Positions 1-6,118 of a stretch of 6,453 nucleotides of DNA are shown in pieces. The notes beneath the pieces are model-generated. The model did not search any database. It had not been told where the DNA came from and worked only from the letters and a program-made list of their open reading frames with translations. The translations under genes were made by a program, and so were the position numbers. Origin of the DNA: an uncultured Angelakisella sp. (GTDB lineage Bacteria > Bacillota > Clostridia > Oscillospirales > Ruminococcaceae); assembly GCA_904420255.1 (NCBI GenBank), contig CAJFUT010000300.1, positions 1 through 6,453 of the forward strand, read 5' to 3'. The stretch's first letter is position 1. Each line of letters starts with the position of its first letter.

Positions 1-443
1 CCCACGCTGAACTGATCCGAGGAGTTTCGCACCGGGGCGTCCTCGTCCGCCTCCACCAGGAGGGAGGATTCATACCGTTCCAGCACCGTCCCCTGGAAGC
101 TGACGCCGGGGGACAGCAGCTCCGCCCGGGTAACGTCCACCTGGGCGGGGTCGCCGGGCCGCGCCTCACCCTCGTACCCAAACTCCACCCGGCTGCCCGG
201 GGTGAAGTCGCCAGGGGCAAGGGCCTTCCCCTCCCCGTCCTCCAGCTCCGCCTGGGAGAGGGAGAAGCTGTACCGGGAGGAATCCCCGCCGTCCTGCCGG
301 ACCAGAAGGGTATCGCCGGTCTGGTCCAGGACGGTCCCCTCCAGAATGGTCACCGTCACCTTATCCCAGGGAAACGAACAGCCGGGCAGGGCCGCCAGGA
401 TCATGGCGGCGGCCAGGGCCGCCCCCCAAAAACGCTTTTTCAT
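1..443 (-). CDS. Predicted lipoprotein with tandem beta-rich units (partial, C-terminus off window)
   Basis: The gene starts at ATG 443-441 and runs off the left edge with 147 codons visible. The start is supported by an AAAGGAG ribosome binding site (458-452) 8 nt upstream. Residues 1-22 are a type II signal peptide: basic MKKR, a hydrophobic Ala/Leu stretch, then a lipobox-like LPGC with Cys22 as the predicted lipidation site. Pro at -2 is not the usual residue. The mature part should be anchored outside the cell membrane. After it come two related units: residues 33-62 contain EGTVLDQTGDTLLV and later YSFSL, and residues 114-147 contain QGTVLERYESSLLV and later QFSV. The G-T-V-L-x(6)-L-L-V pattern suggests small beta-barrel (OB/SH3-like or DUF3221-like) domains, but I cannot name the family. 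No convincing promoter was found between it and the terminator at 549-574. The gene is certain, the lipoprotein call is good, and the function is unknown. Confidence 0.85.
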   Translation of the reverse strand, partial: MKKRFWGAALAAAMILAALPGCSFPWDKVTVTILEGTVLDQTGDTLLVRQDGGDSSRYSFSLSQAELEDGEGKALAPGDFTPGSRVEFGYEGEARPGDPAQVDVTRAELLSPGVSFQGTVLERYESSLLVEADEDAPVRNSSDQFSV

Positions 444-464
444 TCTTTTCGCTCCTTTCCCACG

Positions 465-487
465 GGAACCCCGGCAGAGGGGATTCC
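465..487 (-). other. Leader inverted repeat upstream of the lipoprotein ribosome binding site
   Basis: On the minus strand GGAA-t-CCCC, a TCTGCC loop and GGGGTTCC form an 8-bp stem with one bulged T. It ends 6 nt before the AAAGGAG ribosome binding site of the lipoprotein gene. It has no T-run after it, so it is not a terminator. It could influence translation or mRNA stability, but this is inference from position only. The rest of 488-548 shows nothing I can name. Confidence 0.35.
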
Positions 488-548
488 TTTTTCACAGATA
501 GAGTGGCCTTTTTCCCCTGAATTGATGCGGCCGGGCCGGGCGGGCGGC

Positions 549-574
549 AAAAAAGCCGTCCAAAGACGGCTTTT
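549..574 (-). terminator. Rho-independent terminator of the ltaE-mnmA operon
   Basis: GCCGTC (555-560) and GACGGC (565-570) form a 6-bp stem with a CAAA loop, extended by A:T pairs on both sides (551-554 with 571-574). Read on the minus strand, the stem is followed by six T residues, so it best terminates transcripts from mnmA and the TIGR04076 remnant. On the plus strand only four T residues follow, so any bidirectional action would be weaker. It separates that operon from the lipoprotein gene. Confidence 0.8.
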
Positions 575-681
575 GGGGCCCAGGGCGTTTCAGCGCACCG
601 GGGTGTAATTGATTTCGGCCTCCTCGCCGGTGGCCTCCAGCTTGAAGATCACCGGACGCGCGGGCCAGGGCCCGTTGCCAG

Positions 682-803
682 GTCCGTAAGAGAAGATTCT
701 GCGGGACGCCGGTTTGTGCGCCGCTCCCTGAGCATATCACCTGGGCTGAGGAGGGCGCTGCGGCTTCCCTGCCTGGGATTCAGAAGGCGCTTTTCATCGT
801 GGG
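682..803 (+). repeat. Diverged interspersed repeat, copy A (inside the TIGR04076 pseudogene)
   Basis: Positions 682-745 align without gaps to the reverse complement of 6384-6447 at 53 of 64 bases. After a 32-nt segment present only here (746-777, bounded by CCTGGG direct repeats), similarity resumes at 778-803 (ATTCAGAAGGCGCTTTT, later GTGGG) against the reverse complement of 6363-6383. The mismatches show no third-codon-position bias in the two frames I compared, so the repeat looks non-coding. No transposase is associated. The true ends cannot be fixed from two diverged copies. It sits where the middle of the TIGR04076 gene should be, so its arrival may have accompanied or followed loss of that gene. 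Confidence 0.7.
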
Positions 804-804
804 A

Positions 805-839
805 CAATTTATGGAGCCCCGCAGGGGCGGAATAAATTG
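805..839. repeat. Near-perfect palindrome (REP/MITE-like hairpin)
   Basis: CAATTTAT (805-812) is exactly complementary to ATAAATTG (832-839). Inside it GCCCC (816-820) pairs with GGGGC (824-828) around a GCA loop, with GGA on each side as a symmetric internal loop. The AT outer stem and GC inner stem differ in composition from the surrounding coding DNA. It abuts copy A of the interspersed repeat and lies in the replaced middle of the TIGR04076 pseudogene. There is no T-run typical of a terminator. It resembles small palindromic intergenic repeats; whether it is mobile or just part of the larger repeat is unresolved. Confidence 0.6.
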
Positions 840-1024
840 AGTGGCAGCGGGCCCTCGCCCGCCGGCGTAAAATACCTGCCCCTCCCGGAGCATGGGGCAG
901 GGACCCAGGCCCTCCGCCCCCTATTCTGCTGCCAGCTCCTTGTCCAGGGTGGTTTTCAAAACCGTGATCTTAACCTTCTTCATCCCCAAAATCCTCCCTT
1001 CTGATTTCGAAAGGGCCCCGGGCG

Positions 1025-2107
1025 TCAGCCCCGATCCCCGCAGATGGTGCCCCCGCAGACCACCCGGTCCCCCTGGTAGAGCACCGCCGCCTGGCCGGGG
1101 GTTGGGGCCCGCTGGGGCTCCCGGAAGGTGAGCCTCAGACGCCCGTCCGGCAGCAGCAGCCCCTGGGCCGCCGCCGGCCTCTGGGAATACCGGAGCCGGG
1201 CCTGCACCTCCACCGGCTCGGAAAACGCCTCCCGGGGGAGGGAGAGGAAATTCACATCCTCCGCCAGCACCTCCCGCCGGAGCAGCGCCCCCTCGTCCTC
1301 CACCAGGGTGACGGTGTTGGCCCGGGGGTCGATGGCGCTGACAAACATAGGCCGCCCCAGGGAAATCCCCAGTCCCTTCCGCTGGCCAATGGTGTACCGG
1401 GCCGAGCCCCGGTGCTGCCCCAGGGTGTTCCCCTCCGGGTCCACAAACCGCCCCGCCGGGAGGGGGGCGCCGGTGTATTCCTCCAGAAAGGCGGCGTAAT
1501 CCCCGCCGGGGACAAAGCAGATGTCCTGGCTGTCCGGCTTGTGGGCCACCCGGAGGCCGCTTTGGTCCGCCAGGCGGCGGATCTCCTCCTTGGAAAACTC
1601 CCCGCAGGGAAGGAGGAGCATGGAGAGCTGCTCCTGGGTGAGGGTGTAAAGGACGTAGCTCTGGTCCTTGGCGGGGTCCGCCCCCCGGAGCAGCCCCCAC
1701 CGCCCCGAGGCGGGGTCCCTCCCCACCCGGGCGTAGTGGCCGGTGGCGATGTGATCCGCTCCCAGCTCCCGGGCCCTGCGGCAGAACTCCTCAAATTTGA
1801 CATACCGGTTGCAGAGGATGCAGGGATTGGGGGTCCTCCCCTCCTGGTAGGCCCGGACAAAGGGCTCCACCACCCGGCGGCGGAACAGGTCCTTATAGTT
1901 GAGGACATAGTGGGGGATTCCCAGCTGGTGGCAGACCATCCGGGCGTCGCTGATGTCGTCCAGGCCGCAGCATTTGGAATCCTCCGTTTCCCCGCTCCAG
2001 AGCTTGAAGGTGATCCCCACCACCTCGTACCCCTGCTCTTTCAGGAGCCAGGCGGCCACCGAGCTGTCCACTCCGCCGCTCATGGCCACCAATACCTTTC
2101 CCTTCAT
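1025..2107 (-). CDS. mnmA: tRNA-uridine 2-sulfurtransferase MnmA
   Basis: A 360-residue protein of normal family length. MnmA activates the wobble U34 of tRNA Lys, Glu and Gln with ATP and adds sulfur at C2 in the cytoplasm, taking sulfur from a cysteine desulfurase relay. The N-terminal PP-loop SGGVDSS (residues 10-16) binds ATP. PNPCILCN carries Cys96, the expected catalytic Cys, and Cys99. DSQDICF carries Cys197, the partner Cys for the persulfide/disulfide step. GHYAR at 123-127 and the C-terminal beta-barrel part (RYTIGQRKGLGI onward) are also typical. Residues 45-63 (KCCGLDDISDARMVCHQLG) are a Cys-bearing variant I associate with anaerobe-type MnmA. The ATG at 2107-2105 follows the ltaE stop by 6 nt, with GGGTAAGGGCGG acting as a ribosome binding site overlapping that stop, so translation is probably coupled. 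No cysteine desulfurase gene is adjacent in this window. Confidence 0.97.
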   Translation of the reverse strand: MKGKVLVAMSGGVDSSVAAWLLKEQGYEVVGITFKLWSGETEDSKCCGLDDISDARMVCHQLGIPHYVLNYKDLFRRRVVEPFVRAYQEGRTPNPCILCNRYVKFEEFCRRARELGADHIATGHYARVGRDPASGRWGLLRGADPAKDQSYVLYTLTQEQLSMLLLPCGEFSKEEIRRLADQSGLRVAHKPDSQDICFVPGGDYAAFLEEYTGAPLPAGRFVDPEGNTLGQHRGSARYTIGQRKGLGISLGRPMFVSAIDPRANTVTLVEDEGALLRREVLAEDVNFLSLPREAFSEPVEVQARLRYSQRPAAAQGLLLPDGRLRLTFREPQRAPTPGQAAVLYQGDRVVCGGTICGDRG

Positions 2108-2113
2108 CCGCCC

Positions 2114-3145
2114 TTACCCTTTCAGGAATTCTTCCAGGCAGTCCGCGGCGTAGGCCAGGTCCTCCCGGGTGACGTCGTGGTTGGTGACAAAGCGCATCTC
2201 CCCGCCGGAAACGCCGTTGATCTTGACCCCCCGCTCCAGGAACCGCCCCGGCAGGGAGGCCACCAGCTCGTCGGGATAATCCAGGGTGAAAAACACCATA
2301 TTGATCTGGATGCCGTCGGACTTCACCTGGACGCCGGGGATTTTGGCCAGCCGCTCCCGGAGCCAGGCGGCGTTCTCGTGGTCCTCGGTCAGGCGGCCGG
2401 TCATCTTCTCCAGGGCAACGATGCCGGCTGCGGCCAGGATGCCGCACTGGCGCATCCCGCCGCCCAGAATCTTGCGGTTTTTCCGGGCCCGGCGGATAAA
2501 CTCCTCCGTCCCCGCCAGGATGGAGCCCACCGGGGCGCAGAGGCCCTTGGAGAGGCAGAACATCACCGAATCGGTGCAGGCGGCGATGTCGGCGGCGGAG
2601 CAGCCCAGGGCCGCCGCGGCGTTAAAGAGCCGGGCCCCGTCCATGTGGACCTGAAGGCCCCGGCCCTTGGCGGTAGCGTAAACCTTCCGGGCCACATCCA
2701 GGGGCACCGCCCTGCCGGTGGCCAGGGCGTTCTCCACACAGAGGAGGGTGGTGGGGGGGCAGTGGATGTCGTCCTCCCGGACGGCCCGCTCCACCATGCC
2801 GGGGTAGATGATGTCGTCCCGGCTGTCCACCGGGTCCAGGGTGACCCCGGAAAGGACGGCGGCGGCCCCCACCTCGTGGACAAAGACATGGGAATTCCGC
2901 CCGCAGATGACGTCATCCCCCCGGCGGGTGTGGGTCATGATGGCAAGCTGGTTGCCCATGGTGCCGGAGGGGACGAACATAGCCGCCTCCTTCCCAACCC
3001 GCTGGGCCGCCAGGGCCTCCAGACGGTTGACGGTGGGGTCGTCGCCGTAAACATCGTCCCCCACCGGGGCCTCCGCCATGGCCCGGCGCATCTCCTGGGT
3101 GGGCTGGGTGACGGTATCGCTGCGGATATCAATGATCTTTTCCAT
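2114..3145 (-). CDS. ltaE: Low-specificity L-threonine aldolase (PLP-dependent)
   Basis: A 343-residue fold-type I PLP enzyme that cleaves L-threonine or L-allo-threonine to glycine and acetaldehyde, and may act on other beta-hydroxy amino acids. The start chosen is ATG 3145-3143, giving [13 protein letters not shown], because AGGAGGAG (3159-3152) lies 6 nt upstream. The frame is open 17 codons further, but those residues ([17 protein letters not shown]) do not resemble the family. Key features are RSDTVTQPT near the N-terminus, [23 protein letters not shown] (59-66), His86 in the cofactor pocket, HMDGAR (167-172, the Asp that holds the PLP ring nitrogen and the substrate-binding Arg) and [11 protein letters not shown] with Lys200 as the Schiff-base lysine. 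It is the first gene of a probable operon with mnmA. Its own promoter is not obvious in the 126-nt divergent gap. The family call is secure; true substrate preference cannot be read from sequence. Confidence 0.95.
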   Translation of the reverse strand: MEKIIDIRSDTVTQPTQEMRRAMAEAPVGDDVYGDDPTVNRLEALAAQRVGKEAAMFVPSGTMGNQLAIMTHTRRGDDVICGRNSHVFVHEVGAAAVLSGVTLDPVDSRDDIIYPGMVERAVREDDIHCPPTTLLCVENALATGRAVPLDVARKVYATAKGRGLQVHMDGARLFNAAAALGCSAADIAACTDSVMFCLSKGLCAPVGSILAGTEEFIRRARKNRKILGGGMRQCGILAAAGIVALEKMTGRLTEDHENAAWLRERLAKIPGVQVKSDGIQINMVFFTLDYPDELVASLPGRFLERGVKINGVSGGEMRFVTNHDVTREDLAYAADCLEEFLKG

Positions 3146-3151
3146 GGTGTT

Positions 3152-3159
3152 CTCCTCCT
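3152..3159 (-). promoter_or_regulatory. Ribosome binding site fixing the ltaE start
   Basis: On the minus strand AGGAGGAG is placed 6 nt before the ATG at 3145-3143. It decides the start in favour of the shorter 343-residue form over an upstream in-frame ATG at 3196. Confidence 0.85.
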
Positions 3160-3181
3160 CTTTTTCACGGCGCCGGGCGGA

Positions 3182-3210
3182 TTGTGCCGGCGGCAAAACC
3201 GTGGTATACT
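3182..3210 (+). promoter_or_regulatory. Sigma-A type promoter for the LUD-domain gene
   Basis: TTGTGC (3182-3187) and TATACT (3205-3210) are separated by 17 nt. TATACT matches the -10 consensus at five of six positions; the -35 box matches at three. Transcription would begin near 3217, leaving a leader of about 55 nt before ATG 3272. The same -35 hexamer and spacing occur at the lepB promoter, which supports both calls. The self-complementary GTATAC at 3204-3209 also gives a TATAC-like box on the other strand, but I find no matching -35 there for ltaE. Confidence 0.65.
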
Positions 3211-3271
3211 AAAATGGAAAGGCCCGTATGCCCGACTGAAAAAACTGCGAAAAGCGAAAGGGGTTGTACTG

Positions 3272-3913
3272 ATGATGAATCCGAACCTGAAGGCCATTTA
3301 CCTCGCCCGTCTGGAGCGCACCGCCAAGGCCCTGACCCAGAACCGCATGGAGGCCCGGGTGGTGGCGAGCCGGGAAGAGCTGGTGGAAATCGTCCGGGGG
3401 ATGATGCCCAAGGGGGCCTCGGTGGCCACCGGCGGCTCCGCCACCCTGGAGGAAACGGGGATCAACGCCCTTCTCCAGAGCGGGGATTACGACTTCTATT
3501 TCCGGGGCCGCACCGACGAGGCGGGCCAGCCGGTGGACGTTTACCGGGCCGCCTTTTCCTGCGACTGGTACCTTGCCAGCGCCAACGCCATCACCGAGGA
3601 CGGCAGGCTCTACAACGTGGACGGCAACTCCAACCGGGTGGCGGCCCTCTGCTACGGTCCCAAGCACGTCATCATCATCGCCGGCTGCAATAAGATCGTC
3701 CGGGACATCGCCGAGGCGGAGGAGCGGGTCCGCTCCATCGCCGCCCCCGCCAACTGCGTGCGGCTGGGGCTCCAGAACCCCTGCACCGTCACCGGCCGCT
3801 GCGCCGACTGCCGCAGCGCCACCCGGGTCTGCTGCGATACCGTCATCCACGGCTTCCAGCGGGACCCGGACCGCATCAAGGTGTTCCTGCTCCCCGAGGA
3901 GCTGGGCTTCTAA
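3272..3913 (+). CDS. LUD-domain protein (LutC/YkgG, DUF162 family), Cys-rich C-terminus
   Basis: A 213-residue protein. The ATG at 3272 is preferred over 3275 because AAAGGGG (3257-3263) lies 8 nt upstream; the same frame is open far upstream only because of GC-rich composition. The LUD fold is visible: an N-terminal helical region with LERTAKAL and SREELVEIV, then the signature ATGGSATLEETGI (52-64), YRAAFSCDWYLASANAITEDG (91-111 region), NVDGNSNRVA (115-124) and GPKHVIIIAGCNKIV (129-143). A Cys cluster follows: Cys171, Cys177, Cys180, Cys187 and Cys188, a C-x5-C-x2-C-x6-C-C pattern that could bind a metal or Fe-S cluster. LutC in the LutABC system takes part in L-lactate oxidation, but no lutA or lutB is next to this gene, so a lactate role is not shown. 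It stands alone between its own promoter and terminator. The family call is firm and the function unknown. Confidence 0.93.
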   Translation: MMNPNLKAIYLARLERTAKALTQNRMEARVVASREELVEIVRGMMPKGASVATGGSATLEETGINALLQSGDYDFYFRGRTDEAGQPVDVYRAAFSCDWYLASANAITEDGRLYNVDGNSNRVAALCYGPKHVIIIAGCNKIVRDIAEAEERVRSIAAPANCVRLGLQNPCTVTGRCADCRSATRVCCDTVIHGFQRDPDRIKVFLLPEELGF

Positions 3914-3929
3914 AAAAGGCCCCTTCCCT

Positions 3930-3959
3930 CCCCCGCCCTCCGGCGGGGGTTTTCTTTTT
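3930..3959 (+). terminator. Rho-independent terminator of the LUD-domain gene
   Basis: CCCCCGCC (3930-3937) pairs perfectly with GGCGGGGG (3942-3949) around a CTCC loop, followed by TTTTCTTTTT (3950-3959). It begins 16 nt after the LUD stop codon. The convergent murJ gene ends at 3967, just beyond it. On the minus strand the same stem is followed by a purine-rich spacer and then TTTTTT near 3917-3912, so it may also slow transcripts from murJ, though the T-run is not adjacent. Confidence 0.9.
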
Positions 3960-3966
3960 CCCCGGT

Positions 3967-5520
3967 TCAGTCCTCCCGGGCCCGGCGTGGGGTAAGGCGC
4001 TCCGCCAGCCCCACAATCAGAAGCCCCATCTCCCGGGTGCGCAGCAGGATGTTCAGCACCCCGTAGAGGAGGGCCCCCGCCAGGGCGGCCAGGAGAAAGG
4101 CGGCGGGCATGGATTCCAGCTTCTCCAGCAGCAGGTCGTAGAGGGGGACCACCGCGAAGCACATCCCGGCGGTGGCGGCGGCCATCTTCAGCAGGCTGAC
4201 AAAAAGCCGCCGGAGCCCCAGGGGGCCGATGCGGCGCCGCAGGGAGATGAGCAGCATCACCAGGGTAACCCCGCCGGAAATGGTGGTGGCCAGGGCCAGG
4301 CCCTTGTGGGCCATGGACTTCAGGAGCAGCAGGTTCAGGACGATGTTGATGAGGATGGCCGCCAGGGAATTGATGGTGGGGGTCTTGGTGTCCTGGAGGG
4401 CGTAGAACATATTGAGGGCGATTTCCTTGATGCTGAAGAAAATCAGCCCCAGGGCGTAGAAGGAGACCACCTCGGCGGTGCGCTGGGTGTCGTAGGCGGT
4501 GAAAGCGCCCCGCTGGAACAGGATGGCCACAATCTCCTCCGAGAAGATGATGACCCCGGCGGAGATGGGCAGCACCATCAGGGACATGAGGCCGGCGCTG
4601 CTGCGGAAGGTGGCCTTCAGCTTCCGGGTGTTCTTGATGGCCGAGAGGTGGGACATCTGGGGAAAGACGGCGGTGGTCACCGAGATGACAAAAACCGCCG
4701 TCACAAAGCCCACCACCCGGTTGCCGTAGCTGAGGGCGGAAACGGTCCCCTCCGGCAGCACCGAGGCGATGGTGCGGTCGATCATGGTGTTGAGCTCGGT
4801 GATGGCCTTGCCCAGGAAGATGGGGAACACCACCATCAGCAGGCGGCGTATCTCCGGGGTGCGGAACTGGAAGCTGGGCCGGTAGGAAAAATGATGGCGC
4901 AGGGAGGCCAGCAGCAGCATCAGGAAGGAGGCGAAATACCCCGCCACCACCCCCCAGCCCAGGATTTCCTGGCCCCAGGTCACCGAGAGGAACATGGAGG
5001 CGATGACGCAGATATTCAGGGGGGCGCTCACCATCCCCACGGCAAAATAGCTGCCGTGGATCTGGAGGAAGCCCTGGAGGATGAAATACACCCCGATAAA
5101 AAGGAGGGAAAGGATCACCACCCGGGAGAGGGAAACGGCGATCTCCATGGTCTCGGCATCAAAACCCACGGCGAACAGCCGGACGATGGGCCTTTCAAAA
5201 ATCCAGAAAACCACCATGATGGCAATGGAAATCAGGGCCACCATGGTGATGACGCTGTCGGTGAAGGTTTTCAGGGCCTTGGGATTTTCCTGGCGGATCC
5301 TGGCGTAGCTGGAAATATAGCTGGTGAGCATAGCCGAGCCGATGCCCGCGAAGATGATGGTGGGAATGGAAAAGGCCACAATGTAGGCGTCGCTCACCGG
5401 GGAGGCCCCGTAGACGTAGGCCAGGGACATCTCCCGTCCAAAGCCCAGGGCCTTGGCGAAGGCGGTGGTGAGGATGAGTATGATGGTATAGGTGGCGGTG
5501 TTGCCCTTTTTCTCCTTCAA
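3967..5520 (-). CDS. murJ: Lipid II flippase MurJ (MviN family)
   Basis: A 517-residue polytopic membrane protein of normal family length. MurJ flips lipid-linked peptidoglycan precursor (lipid II) from the inner to the outer face of the cytoplasmic membrane. About 14 hydrophobic segments are expected and many are evident. Family marks are the N-terminal LGFGREMSLAYVYGAS (Arg29, the cavity arginine position) with SDAYIVAF (Asp44), the mid-protein SYGNRVVGF, ILFQRGAFTAYDTQRTA, and FYALQDTKTP. The C-terminus is basic (ERLTPRRARED). The start is TTG 5520-5518, giving MKEKKGN, with AAGGGGGTG upstream as ribosome binding site; no in-frame ATG lies near the first membrane segment. It follows lepB by 50 nt on the same strand and is probably co-transcribed with it, giving a two-gene envelope operon. 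An alternative is another MOP-superfamily flippase, but the QRGxF and ALQDTKTP motifs favour MurJ. Confidence 0.95.
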   Translation of the reverse strand: MKEKKGNTATYTIILILTTAFAKALGFGREMSLAYVYGASPVSDAYIVAFSIPTIIFAGIGSAMLTSYISSYARIRQENPKALKTFTDSVITMVALISIAIMVVFWIFERPIVRLFAVGFDAETMEIAVSLSRVVILSLLFIGVYFILQGFLQIHGSYFAVGMVSAPLNICVIASMFLSVTWGQEILGWGVVAGYFASFLMLLLASLRHHFSYRPSFQFRTPEIRRLLMVVFPIFLGKAITELNTMIDRTIASVLPEGTVSALSYGNRVVGFVTAVFVISVTTAVFPQMSHLSAIKNTRKLKATFRSSAGLMSLMVLPISAGVIIFSEEIVAILFQRGAFTAYDTQRTAEVVSFYALGLIFFSIKEIALNMFYALQDTKTPTINSLAAILINIVLNLLLLKSMAHKGLALATTISGGVTLVMLLISLRRRIGPLGLRRLFVSLLKMAAATAGMCFAVVPLYDLLLEKLESMPAAFLLAALAGALLYGVLNILLRTREMGLLIVGLAERLTPRRARED

Positions 5521-5530
5521 CGGAAGGATT

Positions 5531-5539
5531 CACCCCCTT
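5531..5539 (-). promoter_or_regulatory. Ribosome binding site for the murJ TTG start
   Basis: AAGGGGGTG on the minus strand differs by one base from the ideal AAGGAGGTG. It ends 10 nt before the TTG at 5520. The spacing is slightly long, which together with TTG may keep MurJ synthesis modest; that last point is inference. Confidence 0.6.
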
Positions 5540-5570
5540 GCATGGATGTCTTTCCGGGAAAAGCGCGGGG

Positions 5571-6098
5571 TCAGTCCAGCGGTCCGAAATTCCCCACCGG
5601 CCAGAGGGTGAAAACCGCCCTGCCGGTGATCTTGTCCCCGGGGATATAAGGCTCATCCCACAGCCGGGCGTCGTTGGAGCCGCTGCGGTTGTCCCCCATA
5701 AAGAGGTAGTGCCCCTCCGGCACCTGGAAGTCCCCGGCGTGGTCCGGGTCGCTGTCGGGATAAAAGACGTAGTCCTCCTCTACCGGCTCCCCGTTGAGGA
5801 TCATATCCCCCTCCTCGGTGATGACCACATGGTCCCCCGGCAGCCCCACCAGCCGCTTCACCAGGGTGATGCCCAGCTCGTCGGATTCAAACACCACAAT
5901 GTCCCCCCGCTCCAGCTTCTCCGGGTCGTGGACCCGGAAGGCAAAGAGGACGCTGCCCTCGTCGATGGTGGGGATCATGGAACCGGTGGGCACAATGACA
6001 AAGAAAAACAGGAACTTGATGATAAAGAGCAGGATCAGGATTTCGATGCCGAAGGGCAGGACCCACTCCCGCAGGATTTTTTTCGCCTTTTCTTCCAC
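5571..6098 (-). CDS. lepB: Signal peptidase I
   Basis: A 175-residue type I signal peptidase of the short Gram-positive (SipS-like) form. It cleaves signal peptides from exported proteins on the outer face of the membrane. The start chosen is GTG 6098-6096 (read as MEEKAKKILREWV) because GGAGG (6113-6109) lies 10 nt upstream. The frame is open much further upstream to about 6443, but that stretch contains the promoter and does not resemble protein. One membrane anchor spans about residues 15-36. The catalytic Ser40 is in PTGSMIPTI and the catalytic Lys81 in LVKRLVGLPGD. GDIVVF (65-70) and the box-E motif GDNRSGSNDAR (135-145) complete the family pattern. It is the first gene of a probable lepB-murJ operon with the promoter at 6203-6175. 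The identity is secure. Confidence 0.97.
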   Translation of the reverse strand: MEEKAKKILREWVLPFGIEILILLFIIKFLFFFVIVPTGSMIPTIDEGSVLFAFRVHDPEKLERGDIVVFESDELGITLVKRLVGLPGDHVVITEEGDMILNGEPVEEDYVFYPDSDPDHAGDFQVPEGHYLFMGDNRSGSNDARLWDEPYIPGDKITGRAVFTLWPVGNFGPLD

Positions 6099-6118
6099 TG
6101 AACGCAAACCTCCAAAAG

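Larger units (their letters stand above)
590..983 (-). pseudogene. TIGR04076-family small protein, disrupted remnant
   Basis: The 5' end is intact: ATG 983-981, a GGGAGGA ribosome binding site, and 20 codons beginning MKKVKITVLK, the usual TIGR04076 N-terminus. A TAG at 923-921 stands where the family normally has Tyr. Reading on in frame gives G-A-E-G-L-G-P-C-P-M-L-R-E-G-Q-V-F-Y-A, the next conserved block, down to about 863. The C-terminal block RPVIFKLEA reappears in a different frame at 658-632, followed by 13 more codons and TGA 592-590. The central part of the family (about 50 residues, from recall) is missing and replaced by roughly 200 nt of non-coding repeat sequence. The gene lies 41 nt after mnmA and was probably its co-transcribed neighbour. 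The family has no firmly established function that I know of. The disruption is read directly from the sequence; the family call is from memory of its motifs. Confidence 0.8.

Noticed and set aside
492..740. Minus-strand open frame of 82 codons
   Set aside because: It runs through the repeat, the out-of-frame TIGR04076 end and the terminator hairpin, and has no family resemblance. Comparison with copy B shows no codon-position bias.
805..839. Palindrome as a transcription terminator for mnmA
   Set aside because: No T-run follows on either strand, and a good terminator already exists at 549-574.
921..1700. Minus-strand frame of 259 codons ending with the TIGR04076 N-terminus
   Set aside because: It overlaps mnmA in another frame and is Gly/Pro/Ala-rich. 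The real start for the TIGR04076 end is ATG 983 with its own ribosome binding site.
1412..3271. Long open plus-strand frame running into the LUD gene
   Set aside because: It lies antisense to mnmA and ltaE and its translation is low-complexity (Gly/His/Pro/Val rich). Only the part from 3272 has a ribosome binding site and a protein family. The upstream frame is open because of GC-rich composition.
3146..3271. Minus-strand promoter for ltaE overlapping GTATAC
   Set aside because: A TATACC box can be read, but no acceptable -35 lies 16-18 nt upstream, so I did not annotate it.
4306..5649. Plus-strand open frame of 447 codons
   Set aside because: It is the complement of murJ. The product is His/Gly/Asp-rich low complexity, as expected from the antisense of hydrophobic membrane-protein codons.
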